From assembly GCF_002368415.1 (NCBI RefSeq), contig NZ_AP018290.1, positions 3,299,614 to 3,363,613 of the forward strand: a DNA stretch of 64,000 nucleotides. Reading direction: 5' to 3'. The position numbers were made by a program, and so were the translations under genes. Origin of the DNA: Calothrix sp. NIES-4105 (GTDB lineage Bacteria; Cyanobacteriota; Cyanobacteriia; Cyanobacteriales; Nostocaceae). The notes under the pieces are model-generated. The model was not told the DNA's origin. It saw only the letters and a program-made list of their open reading frames with translations, and made no database searches. Positions 46,381 through 55,372 of this stretch are shown one piece after another. The first letter of the stretch is position 1, and each line of letters starts with the position of its first letter.

Positions 46381-46513
46381 TCAAATACTTGAGTAACTCC
46401 AAGGGATTATTTTAACAACGTGAAGTAGAGTCTTAATCCTAAGCTATAAGTTTTTACTTAACAAAATCTTGTTAAAAGTCAATCTATTCAATAGAATATT
46501 GTATAAAATATAT

Positions 46514-47728
46514 ATGGATAATAATTATAATTTTACACATCTTATTTATCCCTATAATCCAACAGATTTTTTTCAATATAATTGGGAAAAAAAATATATT
46601 TATATATCGAGAAAAGACGATTTTTACTATAAAAATGTACTGAATGAGGACGATATTGATTTATTCTTACAAGATAAAAAAAGGCAAGCAGAAAACGATA
46701 ATTTTCTTTTAGTCAAGGATGGTCAAAAGTTAGATTATAACTATTGGGCAAAAAAGCGGGATAAAACCAATCAGTATTTAATAGATACTAACAAAATATT
46801 TACTCTATTAAATCAGGGCGTTACCTTAGTTATCAATAGTGGACATAAATCTATTCCAAAATTAATAAATTTCTGCAATTCTCTGGAAAAAGAGTTACGA
46901 TTTAGAGTTAGAACAAATATTTATATTACACCGCCAACAGCACAGGGTTTAGCTCCACATTATGATGAACATGATGTTTGCATTCTACAAATTACAGGTA
47001 CTAAAATTTGGCATTTATATCACTCCCCGATAAAACTACCCTGCAACGAAAATCATAAAATTAAAGATTTCCCGGCTTTGGGAGAACCTGATTTTACGGT
47101 TGAATTACAACCAGGAGATTTATTATATATTCCTAGAGGACTTATTCATCAAGCTTTTACCACAGATAAAACCTCTATCCATATTGCATTAGGTTTATAC
47201 CCTACTTATGGGTTTGAACTGTTGCAAGAACTTGTGGAACTTGCTCAAGATAATCCTACCTTTAGAAAAGCAATACCTCATGGATTTACTAATGATGAGG
47301 ATAAAAAGCTATTTAATGAGGAATTTCGCCAACTTTGTCAGGAGTTAGTTGATAATTTGGATGTAGATGCTCTTTTGGCAAGAAAAGATAAACAGTTTAT
47401 AGAAGCTAAGGGTACAGAAGATGGCAATCGTTTTCAAGATTGGTTAAATATTAATCAAATAAATTTGAATACTGTATTATCACGCCGACAAACTGTTGTT
47501 TTTTCTACAGATAAAGATGCCGAAAATATTTATATAAATTTCTATAACAAAAGATTAGTTTTTCCAAAATTTATGGCGATTTCATTAACTACTATAATAT
47601 CTAGTGATTCTTTTGTGGTTAAAGATATTGGTGGTTTGATAAATGATAAAGGTAAACTCGATTTGGCGACTAAATTTGTACAAGAAGGATTCTTAAAAAT
47701 CGAAAATTTAAATGCGGATGTTCCTTAA
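46514..47728 (+). CDS. JmjC/cupin-fold Fe(II)/2-oxoglutarate hydroxylase-like protein
   Basis: A 404-aa protein of the cupin_4 (RoxA/YcfD/MINA-like) family. The iron triad is suggested by H and D in APHYDEHDVC (about 147-153) and a distal His in IPRGLIHQAF (about 208), with QPGDLLYIPRG before it. Family members hydroxylate ribosomal or other peptides. Within this operon it probably hydroxylates the A2 core. The frame is open back to a TTG at 46469; I chose the ATG at 46514. Very AT-rich. Confidence 0.83.
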   Translation: MDNNYNFTHLIYPYNPTDFFQYNWEKKYIYISRKDDFYYKNVLNEDDIDLFLQDKKRQAENDNFLLVKDGQKLDYNYWAKKRDKTNQYLIDTNKIFTLLNQGVTLVINSGHKSIPKLINFCNSLEKELRFRVRTNIYITPPTAQGLAPHYDEHDVCILQITGTKIWHLYHSPIKLPCNENHKIKDFPALGEPDFTVELQPGDLLYIPRGLIHQAFTTDKTSIHIALGLYPTYGFELLQELVELAQDNPTFRKAIPHGFTNDEDKKLFNEEFRQLCQELVDNLDVDALLARKDKQFIEAKGTEDGNRFQDWLNINQINLNTVLSRRQTVVFSTDKDAENIYINFYNKRLVFPKFMAISLTTIISSDSFVVKDIGGLINDKGKLDLATKFVQEGFLKIENLNADVP

Positions 47729-47753
47729 TATTAAATAAAGGCAGATATCAACT

Positions 47754-48740
47754 ATGAAGCTAGCTAATAAACTCAATGCTGAAGCGGCGCCTCTGCCGGG
47801 TACAGAATCACATATAACTTCTGACGCAAAAGGAGATATATATTTTTATACCGCATATGGATTAAGAATTAACTCAACACTACCTATTCCGGAATTACTA
47901 AGCAGTAATCATACAGAAGCAGATGTCGTCATTCGGTTTGGTAAATTGGACAAAAGTCCATTAAAAGATAAGTCTATAATACATTCTTATAAATTAACTG
48001 CTGATGGAATGTATTTATTTCTATTAGGAGCGGGGACGTTTCTCATTCGTAATGGCAACGAAATCATCATTGAACCTGAGCCAGATGCTTCGGCAAGCAA
48101 AATACGTCTTTTGCTTTTAGGTGCAGCAATTGGGACGTTACTCCATCAGCGAGGATACCTGACTCTTCATGCAAGTGCAGTTGCAATGAATAATGGTGCT
48201 GTCGTTTTTATCGGCGATAAAGGGTGGGGTAAGTCTACAATAGCAGCAAATCTTCACGCGCGAGGACACAATCTGATTGCTGATGATGTGGTTGCTGTTG
48301 ACTTACATAGTGAGCAACAGGCTATTGTTCTACCTGCTTTTCCCCAACTAAAACTATGGCCTGATGCAGTAACATCCTTGGGAAGTAACCCCGAAGAATT
48401 GCCGCAGCTAGTTTCCAATATTGAAAAAAGAGATTTTCGACCCAATTACGGTTTTATGCTCACAAATATTCCTCTCAAGCAAATTTACGTGCTTGGTAAA
48501 GGTGAGGCTGTAGAAATAAAACCTCTCAATTCTCAAGAAGTTTTAACTTACCTAATTCGTAATTCTTACATTACTAGATTTGGCGAAGAGTTGATCCAAT
48601 CTGACAGAGCATCCTATTTTCGAAAGTTAACTCAACTTGCTAAAAAAGTTTCTATCTCTTATCTGCTACGACCAAAAGATTTGTCCTTGCTCCCTGAAAC
48701 TGTAAGACTTATAGAAGAAAATCAAAATGATTATAACTAA
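47754..48740 (+). CDS. HPr-kinase-like protein (lasso tailoring kinase), set 2
   Basis: A 328-aa paralogue of the set 1 kinase with an N-terminal extension of about 28 residues. P-loop GDKGWGKST at about 153-161, LIADDVVAVD, PAFPQLKLWPDAV. Here the cognate precursor ends in Ser, so C-terminal Ser phosphorylation as in paeninodin-type systems is a direct prediction. The end overlaps the frame of the next gene. Confidence 0.85.
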   Translation: MKLANKLNAEAAPLPGTESHITSDAKGDIYFYTAYGLRINSTLPIPELLSSNHTEADVVIRFGKLDKSPLKDKSIIHSYKLTADGMYLFLLGAGTFLIRNGNEIIIEPEPDASASKIRLLLLGAAIGTLLHQRGYLTLHASAVAMNNGAVVFIGDKGWGKSTIAANLHARGHNLIADDVVAVDLHSEQQAIVLPAFPQLKLWPDAVTSLGSNPEELPQLVSNIEKRDFRPNYGFMLTNIPLKQIYVLGKGEAVEIKPLNSQEVLTYLIRNSYITRFGEELIQSDRASYFRKLTQLAKKVSISYLLRPKDLSLLPETVRLIEENQNDYN

Positions 48741-48756
48741 CAGAAATGAGGTAAAA

Positions 48757-49581
48757 ATGCAAACGTCTTTGGTTGAGTCTGGTTACAGTAATATTGATAA
48801 TACTAACAATCCGACGAAGTACGTGCGCCGATTAGATAAGCAGGGGGCAACCAATCTTTGGCAGGGAGTCAAAGCTCAAATGCTCTCTTTATTAGAGGTC
48901 GGCAAAGGGGATTCGGTGATTGATGTTGGGTGTGGTACGGGTTCCGATGTGCGAGCAATCGCTCAAATTGTGGGGGAAAATGGTCGGGTAGTTGGGGTAG
49001 ATAGCAGCACTACTATGATCCAAGAGGCTCTTCAACGTGCTAAGGGATTAAATTTACCTACAGAGTTTTATGTTGGAGATGCTGAAAATTTAGAATTTCC
49101 AGATAATAGCTTTGATTGTTGTCGGGTTGAACGAGTGCTACAGCATTTGCACAATCCACAACAGTCACTTCTAGAAATAGTACGGGTAGCAAATCTTGGG
49201 GCACGTATTGTAATAGTAGAGCCAGACTATGGTTCTATCAAGATTGAAGGCGCCGATCCAACAGTAACTAGTAAATTAATCAAACGTCGATGCAGCCACT
49301 TCCGCAGTCCCAACATTGGAATGCAACTTCCTTTGTTATACAAGCGTCTGGAACTTGAAAAAATTGCTGTGACAGTGACACCAGTGGTTAACGATAATTT
49401 TGAGGATAACCATGAAAAATTTTTATTATCCAAGTATGTTGAACCTGCCGTAACAATAGGTCTAGTATCGGCACAAGAGGGAAGCAAATGGATAAACGAT
49501 TTGAAGGGCGCCGCAGATCAAGGAAATTACCGTCATACTATTAGCTTATTTCTAGTGAGTGGACGCAAACCAGATGTTTAA
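48757..49581 (+). CDS. SAM-dependent methyltransferase (UbiE-like)
   Basis: A 274-aa class I methyltransferase. SAM-binding motif DVGCGTGSDVRA at about 56-67, VVGVDSSTTM, and YVGDAENLEFPDNSFDC. The GAGG site five bases upstream selects the ATG at 48757 over 48727. Probably O- or N-methylates the peptide (for example a C-terminal carboxylate or phosphate); lasso O-methyltransferases are known, but target assignment here is inference. Confidence 0.85.
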   Translation: MQTSLVESGYSNIDNTNNPTKYVRRLDKQGATNLWQGVKAQMLSLLEVGKGDSVIDVGCGTGSDVRAIAQIVGENGRVVGVDSSTTMIQEALQRAKGLNLPTEFYVGDAENLEFPDNSFDCCRVERVLQHLHNPQQSLLEIVRVANLGARIVIVEPDYGSIKIEGADPTVTSKLIKRRCSHFRSPNIGMQLPLLYKRLELEKIAVTVTPVVNDNFEDNHEKFLLSKYVEPAVTIGLVSAQEGSKWINDLKGAADQGNYRHTISLFLVSGRKPDV

Positions 49582-49627
49582 AAGTTTTGAAATCATTATA
49601 AATAACTAGTAAATATAAATAGTTCGT

Positions 49628-51457
49628 ATGTTCAAGCGTTTTTCAGGTCAATTATCATATTTGTCACAGACCTTTAATCTAATTTGGGCTGCATCTCGAA
49701 ATTGGACTTTAGCTTGGATGATTTTAATAGTCTTTCAGGGAGTACTACCCGCTGCTTCTGTTTACCTAACTCGACTGGTAGTTGATAGCATAGTCCGGGT
49801 AGTGGGTAAAGGTATTTCTTGGCAAAGTACTCAAGCAATTTTAATTCCAGTAGGTTTAATGGCAGGTGTTCTACTTTTAACTGAATTCCTGCAAGGCGCC
49901 AGCGAATGGATTAAGACTGCACAGTCCGAATTAGTACAAGATTATATTAGTGGTTTAGTTCACAAACAATCTATAGCAATTGATTTTGGTTGCTATGAAT
50001 CCTCAGAATACAACGACCGTTTAGAAAGAGCGCGAGATGGTGCTGGTAGTCGTTCGCTAGCTTTGTTAGAAAATACTGGCACTGTGTTACAGAGCAGCAT
50101 CACGCTTTTTGCAGTGGCAGCAATACTAATTCCTTATGGTTTTTGGCTGCCAATTCTTCTAGTTGTTAGTGCTTTCCCTGCTTTCTATGTAGCTTTTAAT
50201 CTAAATTTACACCAGTTTCAGTGGTCGCAGCGAACAACTACAGACCGACGACGACTTCAATATTATGAGTTGTTACTAACCAGCAGTTGGGCTGCTAAAG
50301 AATTACGGCTATTTAACTTCGGTTCCTATTTTCAATCAGCTTATCAAAAATTGCGCGGGCGCCTACGCAACGAGCAGATTAAATTAATTCAACGGCGAAC
50401 TTTTAGCCGTATAGCTGCTGCATTTATAGCGCTGTTAGTTACTGGTGCTTCTCTTGCTTGGATGGGTCGGCAAGTGTTGCTAGGAATTATTACTTTAGGT
50501 GATTTGGCGCTTTTCTATCAAGCTTTTAAACAAGGGCAGAACATTGTAAAATCTTTGTTAGGAAGTTTAGGACAAATATACAAAAATAGTTTATTTATTA
50601 ATAATTTATTTGAGTTTTTGAAATTAAAGCCTCAAATCGTAGACCCTCCCCAACCCTTGCCTATACCCTCAAAACTTCAACGGGGAATTAATCTTCGACA
50701 AGTTACTTTCCGCTATCCTGGTAGCGAACAACCAGTATTAGAGAACTTTAATCTCTCCATTCCTGCTGGTAAAATTGTGGCGATTGTAGGAGATAACGGT
50801 GCTGGTAAAAGTACACTTATCAAACTTCTGTGCCGCTTTTACGATCCAGACTCTGGAAGCATTGACTTAGATGGTAATGACATCCGAGAGTATTGTGTTG
50901 AAGCATTCCGAAAGTTAATTACGGTTTTGTTTCAAGACCCACTACCTTACTATGTTTCGGTTGCAGATAATATTGCGATGGGTGATTTATCCATAATTCC
51001 CAGCCAAGCTGAAATTGAAGCATCTGCCAGAGGCGCCGGAATTCATGATAGAATTACACGCTTACCTAATGGTTACGACTCATTGCTCGGTAAATGGTTT
51101 CCCGGTGGTACCGATTTGAGCGGTGGAGAATGGCAGCGTTTAGCACTAGCACGAGCATTCTTGAGAAAAGGTGAAATTATTATCCTCGATGAACCAACAA
51201 GTGCAATGGATCCTTGGGCAGAGCATGATTGGTTAGAACGCTTTCGGAAAATGGCAAATGGTCGTACTGCAATTGTAATTACTCACCGTTTCACTTTAGC
51301 AATGCGCGCGGATATTATTCATGTTATGCGCGCGGGTCAAATCGTCGAGTCGGGTAGTCACGATGAATTACTGGCTCTAAATGGTCTTTACGCTGAATCG
51401 TGGAAATCACAGATGGAGTCAAATCAAGAACAAAGTGTTTATACACAGATTACATAA
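49628..51457 (+). CDS. ABC exporter (lasso D protein), set 2
   Basis: A 609-aa paralogue of the set 1 exporter. Membrane domain about 1-325, Walker A GDNGAGKST, Q-loop VLFQDPLPYY (set 1 has Phe in place of that Asp), signature LSGGEWQRLALARA, Walker B IIILDEPTSAMD. No peptidase domain. Comes 47 bases after the methyltransferase. Confidence 0.93.
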   Translation: MFKRFSGQLSYLSQTFNLIWAASRNWTLAWMILIVFQGVLPAASVYLTRLVVDSIVRVVGKGISWQSTQAILIPVGLMAGVLLLTEFLQGASEWIKTAQSELVQDYISGLVHKQSIAIDFGCYESSEYNDRLERARDGAGSRSLALLENTGTVLQSSITLFAVAAILIPYGFWLPILLVVSAFPAFYVAFNLNLHQFQWSQRTTTDRRRLQYYELLLTSSWAAKELRLFNFGSYFQSAYQKLRGRLRNEQIKLIQRRTFSRIAAAFIALLVTGASLAWMGRQVLLGIITLGDLALFYQAFKQGQNIVKSLLGSLGQIYKNSLFINNLFEFLKLKPQIVDPPQPLPIPSKLQRGINLRQVTFRYPGSEQPVLENFNLSIPAGKIVAIVGDNGAGKSTLIKLLCRFYDPDSGSIDLDGNDIREYCVEAFRKLITVLFQDPLPYYVSVADNIAMGDLSIIPSQAEIEASARGAGIHDRITRLPNGYDSLLGKWFPGGTDLSGGEWQRLALARAFLRKGEIIILDEPTSAMDPWAEHDWLERFRKMANGRTAIVITHRFTLAMRADIIHVMRAGQIVESGSHDELLALNGLYAESWKSQMESNQEQSVYTQIT

Positions 51458-51510
51458 TTAAATCAATTTCTGATTTTAGACTGGATCAAATATATTACCA
51501 AAAATAACAA

Positions 51511-52641
51511 GTGAACCAAATGCTAACTATATTTAGAGAAAATACCAACGTTTTAGGAACAACTCTTCGTCCTGAAGATGAGCTAATTCTTTGTTGTGCC
51601 CGTGCTAAATTAGATGAAGAGACAGTTCAGCGCATCAAAATTTTAGTTAAAGGAGATATAGACTGGGAGTATTTTATTAAAAAAGCACGCTTTCATCGAG
51701 TGATTCCGCTTTTATATGCAAATTTAAGTAATATTGCAAAAGAATCTATTCCCGAAGACGTATTTAGTCGAATCAGTTCTATTTTTAATACTAACATTCA
51801 ACGCACTTTGCTTTTAAGTGCAGAACTTATCAAAATTTTAAAATTGTTAAAAGAAAACGGAATAACGGGAGTTCCTTATAAAGGTCCAGCTTTGTCAGCT
51901 TCATTATACGGTAACGTCGCATTGCGTCCTGCGGGTGATTTAGATATTGTTGTACAAAAATCAGATGTTTTGAAGTTCAAACAATTACTGATTGCTTGTG
52001 GATACGAATCTTTATATAAAATGACCGATGCGGAAGAAGTCGCTTTTCTTGAAGATAAAAGACAACATACTTATGGTTTAACTAACAAAAGCAAGAGCAT
52101 TCTAATTGAAATTCATTGGCGAATTACACCAGAATATACATCACCAATTGAAACTAAGCATTTTTGGGGAAAGCTTGAGCCATTCACATTTTCTGGCACA
52201 ACAATATCAAATTTAACACTAGAAGATTGGTTGCCAATTCTATGCGTACATGCTTCTAGGCATCGTTGGGAAAGATTAAATTGGCTGTGTGATATTGCAG
52301 ACCTGATCAGAGTTAAACCAGACGTTAACTGGGATAGTGTAATTCAATTAACATATGAATTAGATTGTCAGCGAATGCTGTTTTTAGCTCTTTACTTAAC
52401 TCATAATCTTCTGGGAGTCCAATTACCAATCGAAGTGTTACGGAAAATAGAAGCAGATAAGGGTTCAGTTGCTCTTGCATCTGATATTTGTCAGGAACTT
52501 TTTACAGATAATAAACAAAAATTTATGGCAATGACTATTTATCAAATTAGAATCAAGCAACGGTGGCAAAACAAATTTCTTTATTTTCAATCTTTCGTGC
52601 GTTGGTTGCTTAACCCGAATAAAGAGGAGCATAGTCATTAA
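51511..52641 (+). CDS. nucleotidyltransferase-fold protein (NTP_transf_5 family), RiPP-associated
   Basis: A 376-aa protein of the uncharacterised nucleotidyltransferase family PF14907. The core is GVPYKGPALSASLYG, then RPAGDLDIVV, with the Asp-x-Asp metal pair in DLDIVV, and LIEIHWRI further on. The same family occurs next to several RiPP and glycan loci. A partner paralogue is at 57055 in the rhamnose locus. It could transfer a nucleotide to a peptide or sugar; the reaction is unknown. GTG start; ATG three codons later is an alternative. Confidence 0.8.
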   Translation: MNQMLTIFRENTNVLGTTLRPEDELILCCARAKLDEETVQRIKILVKGDIDWEYFIKKARFHRVIPLLYANLSNIAKESIPEDVFSRISSIFNTNIQRTLLLSAELIKILKLLKENGITGVPYKGPALSASLYGNVALRPAGDLDIVVQKSDVLKFKQLLIACGYESLYKMTDAEEVAFLEDKRQHTYGLTNKSKSILIEIHWRITPEYTSPIETKHFWGKLEPFTFSGTTISNLTLEDWLPILCVHASRHRWERLNWLCDIADLIRVKPDVNWDSVIQLTYELDCQRMLFLALYLTHNLLGVQLPIEVLRKIEADKGSVALASDICQELFTDNKQKFMAMTIYQIRIKQRWQNKFLYFQSFVRWLLNPNKEEHSH

Positions 52642-52711
52642 TTATGGGTATTGAGTGAAGGAAAACTATATTTTACGCCCTCTTTGTCGGCGCCTATAAT
52701 AAAAACCATTA

Positions 52712-52876
52712 AACAGTGACTGTTAAAGAACAATGGGTCGGCTCAATTGATGCCGATGTTGGGAATCTAAAAATTTTCCCGCTTTCCAATTTTTTTGGCC
52801 AATTTTTTTGGCCAATTTTTTTGGCTAATTTTTTTGGCTAATTTTTTGGACAGTGGATACTGTCAAAGGGCAGAAT
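52712..52876 (+). pseudogene. fragment of a heparinase II/III-like gene
   Basis: Resembles the segment near 61440-61555 inside the lyase gene: ACTGTT, GGCTCAATTGATGC, GTTGG(G/A)AATCTAAAAATTTTCCC, then after the repeat expansion GGACAGTGGATA.TGTCAAAGG. It is a displaced partial copy, not translatable. Confidence 0.85.
52787..52850. repeat. 12-bp tandem repeat AATTTTTTTGGC(C/T)
   Basis: About five units of (C/T)AATTTTTTTGG(C/T) fill the position that in the intact lyase reads TCTAATTTTTCTTGG. The expansion arose after duplication of the fragment. Confidence 0.85.
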
Positions 52877-53034
52877 TGTAACAAATCTTGTTGTTAGTAT
52901 GATGTGTATAAAGTAAAATAAATCAGAAATTACATACGTAGGTATACTTAATTATTACATTTTATCTCATCGAAGCGGCGGAGTATCCCAAATAAAAAGT
53001 AAAACTTAGAATGTAGCTAGTCTTACAAATAAAC

Positions 53035-54135
53035 ATGCAAACTGTATTGGTAACAGGCGGTGCCGGATTTATTGGAGCTAACTTTGTCCTTAAGGCAAGA
53101 CTTGAACGATGGGCTAACGTAATTAATTTGGATAAATTGACTTACGCTAGCAATTTACAAAGTCTAGCAGAACTTCAAGAAGACTCCGGCTATAGTTTTG
53201 TCCAAGGAGATATTGGGGATCAGAAGCTCGTAGGTAATTTACTCGAACAGTATCAGCCGGATGCAGTTATTAACTTTGCGGCTGAAAGTCATGTTGACCG
53301 TTCAATTTTCAGTCCAGAGGATTTTATTCAAACAAATGTATTAGGTACGTTTAAACTATTAGAAGCTAGTAAGCATTATTGGCAAAAGCTATCACCACAG
53401 AACCAACAACAATTTCGATTTTTACACGTATCTACAGATGAGGTATACGGTTCATTAAGTCCTACTGACCCAGCTTTTCGAGAAGATACTCCTTATGCGC
53501 CGAATAGTCCTTATGCAGCATCGAAGGCAGCATCTGACCATTTTGTGCGCGCGTATCATCATACTTATGGTTTGCCGACTTTAACGACGAACTGTTCTAA
53601 CAATTATGGTCCGCGTCAGTTTCCAGAGAAACTAATTCCTTTGATGATTCTTAATGCCTTAGAGGGTAAACAGCTACCAATATATGGCGATGGCCAAAAC
53701 GTCAGAGACTGGCTTTATGTGACTGACCACTGCGAAGCTATTTATCTTGTCCTTCAAAAAGGCAAAGTTGGTGAAACTTATAATATTGGGGGTTTGAACG
53801 AACAAACTAACTTGACGGTGATTGAGAAAATTTGCGCTATTCTTGATCAACTGGCGCCGAAATCAAATTATCGCCACTCTAGTTTGATGACCTTCGTCAA
53901 AGATCGTCCCGGTCATGATCGACGATACGCTATCGACTGTAGTAAAATTAGCCGCGAGTTAGGTTGGGCGCCCAAAGAAAGCTTTGACAGTGGTTTACTC
54001 AAAACTATTGAGTGGTATTTGAGTAACTCGGGCTGGGTTGAAGCAGTACGTTCAGGCGCTTACCAAAACTGGATTAAGCAAAACTACGATAGCAGATTCA
54101 TATTTGCAACGGATGTGAACGGATGTAACGGATAG
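53035..54135 (+). CDS. rfbB: dTDP-glucose 4,6-dehydratase
   Basis: Second step of dTDP-L-rhamnose synthesis. SDR fold: NAD motif TGGAGFIGANF, YASNL, STDEVYGSL and the catalytic Tyr-Lys in SPYAASKAASDH; RPGHDRRYAID near the C-terminus. 366 aa; the last residues (TDVNGCNG) come from a GGATGTAACGGAT repeat that extends the reading frame. First gene of the rfbBACD run. Confidence 0.95.
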   Translation: MQTVLVTGGAGFIGANFVLKARLERWANVINLDKLTYASNLQSLAELQEDSGYSFVQGDIGDQKLVGNLLEQYQPDAVINFAAESHVDRSIFSPEDFIQTNVLGTFKLLEASKHYWQKLSPQNQQQFRFLHVSTDEVYGSLSPTDPAFREDTPYAPNSPYAASKAASDHFVRAYHHTYGLPTLTTNCSNNYGPRQFPEKLIPLMILNALEGKQLPIYGDGQNVRDWLYVTDHCEAIYLVLQKGKVGETYNIGGLNEQTNLTVIEKICAILDQLAPKSNYRHSSLMTFVKDRPGHDRRYAIDCSKISRELGWAPKESFDSGLLKTIEWYLSNSGWVEAVRSGAYQNWIKQNYDSRFIFATDVNGCNG

Positions 54136-54146
54136 TTAATTCGTAG

Positions 54147-54176
54147 GTAGGGTTCCGTGCTAGCGCGGAACCCTAC
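54147..54176. repeat. stem-loop GTAGGGTTCCG / CGGAACCCTAC
   Basis: Perfect 11-bp stem with eight-base loop between rfbB and rfbA. No T-run; an interspersed repeat rather than a clear terminator. Confidence 0.55.
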
Positions 54177-54239
54177 ATCGAATATCATCGAATATATTTA
54201 ACAAATGTATATAATAAATGCTTGTTTGAGGAGTATTTA

Positions 54240-55190
54240 ATGAAAGGTATTATTCTAGCAGGTGGTTCCGGTACACGTCTTTATCCTTTAACGCAAGTCG
54301 TTAGCAAACAACTAATGCCTGTTTATGACAAGCCGATGATATATTATCCCTTGTCTGTATTGATGTTAGCTGGAATCAAGGAAATTTTAATTATTTCTAC
54401 TCCAGCAGATTTACCTTTGTTCCAGCAACTTTTAAAGGATGGAAGTCAGTGGGGTTTAAAGTTTAGTTATGTTGAGCAGCCAAAACCAGAAGGTTTAGCG
54501 CAAGCGTTTATCTTGGGTAAAGATTTTATAGGTAATGAGCCTGTTTGTTTAATCTTAGGAGACAACATATTATATGGACATGGTTTAACAGATATCTTGC
54601 ATCGTGCAGCTAAATTGACTCAAGGTGGCTTAATATTTGGTTATCAAGTCAAAGACCCTCGACAATACGGTGTAATTGAGTTTGATGCTAGAGGACATGC
54701 AATTAGTCTCGAAGAAAAACCGTTAGAACCGAAATCTAAATATGCTGTACCGGGTATTTACTTTTATGATTCGCAAGTGGTGGAAATAGCTTCTAACCTT
54801 AAACCCTCTGCACGCGGGGAACTAGAAATCACCGATGTGAATATGGCTTATTTAAATAAAGGTCAACTCCAAGTGGAAGTTTTAGGTCGAGGGTATGCAT
54901 GGTTAGATACTGGTACTCATGAATCACTACATCAAGCCGCAAACTATATCCAAACGTTAGAAGAACGGCAAGGGCTAAAAATAGCTTGTATTGAAGAAAT
55001 CGCCTATCGCTTCGGATATATTGACTCTCATCAACTGCGTGCCTTAACTAAACTAATGGCTAAGAGTAGCTACGGTCGCTATGTAATGCAAATTTTAGAT
55101 GATGAGCAAAATATTATACCTACACAAAATATACCCCCAGTTATAGATATCTGTAGGGGCGCGTTAACAGATATCCTAAAACGGTGTTAA
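54240..55190 (+). CDS. rfbA: glucose-1-phosphate thymidylyltransferase
   Basis: First step of dTDP-L-rhamnose synthesis. Nucleotide-binding [13 protein letters not shown], then [60 protein letters not shown] precedes the ATG at 54240, six codons inside an open frame. 316 aa; the normal end is near MQILDDE, and the last ~25 residues include the first unit of a 58-bp repeat ([15 protein letters not shown]). Confidence 0.95.
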   Translation: MKGIILAGGSGTRLYPLTQVVSKQLMPVYDKPMIYYPLSVLMLAGIKEILIISTPADLPLFQQLLKDGSQWGLKFSYVEQPKPEGLAQAFILGKDFIGNEPVCLILGDNILYGHGLTDILHRAAKLTQGGLIFGYQVKDPRQYGVIEFDARGHAISLEEKPLEPKSKYAVPGIYFYDSQVVEIASNLKPSARGELEITDVNMAYLNKGQLQVEVLGRGYAWLDTGTHESLHQAANYIQTLEERQGLKIACIEEIAYRFGYIDSHQLRALTKLMAKSSYGRYVMQILDDEQNIIPTQNIPPVIDICRGALTDILKRC

Positions 55191-55330
55191 ATATTTCATA
55201 AACCCGCCTCTACAGGGCGCGTTAACAGATATCCTAAAACGGTGTTAAATATTTCATAAACCCGCCTCTACAGGGCGCGTTAACAGATATCCTAAAACGG
55301 TGTTAAATATTTCATAAACCCGCCTCTACA
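55157..55330. repeat. 58-bp repeat, three exact-looking copies
   Basis: Units start at 55157, 55215 and 55273, each beginning GGGCGCGTTAACAGATATCC and ending CCGCCTCTACA. The rfbA stop codon lies within unit 1, so the tail of the protein is repeat-encoded. Confidence 0.95.
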
Positions 55331-55372
55331 AAATCCATTCATGTGCGTAGCAAAATTAACAAGGGTATTACA

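Larger units (their letters stand above)
45551..46460 (+). repeat. 330-bp tandem array carrying precursor genes
   Basis: Units 45551-45880 and 45881-46210 are nearly identical and each begins ATCCAACAGCACAGCTA. A third unit from 46211 is degenerate. Each of the first two carries leader DNA, a precursor gene and a closing hairpin. Confidence 0.95.
52642..53034. other. spacer between RiPP and rhamnose loci
   Basis: Contains one GGCGCC (52689), the lyase fragment 52712-52876 with the 12-bp repeat expansion, and AT-rich promoter-like sequence before rfbB. Confidence 0.5.
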
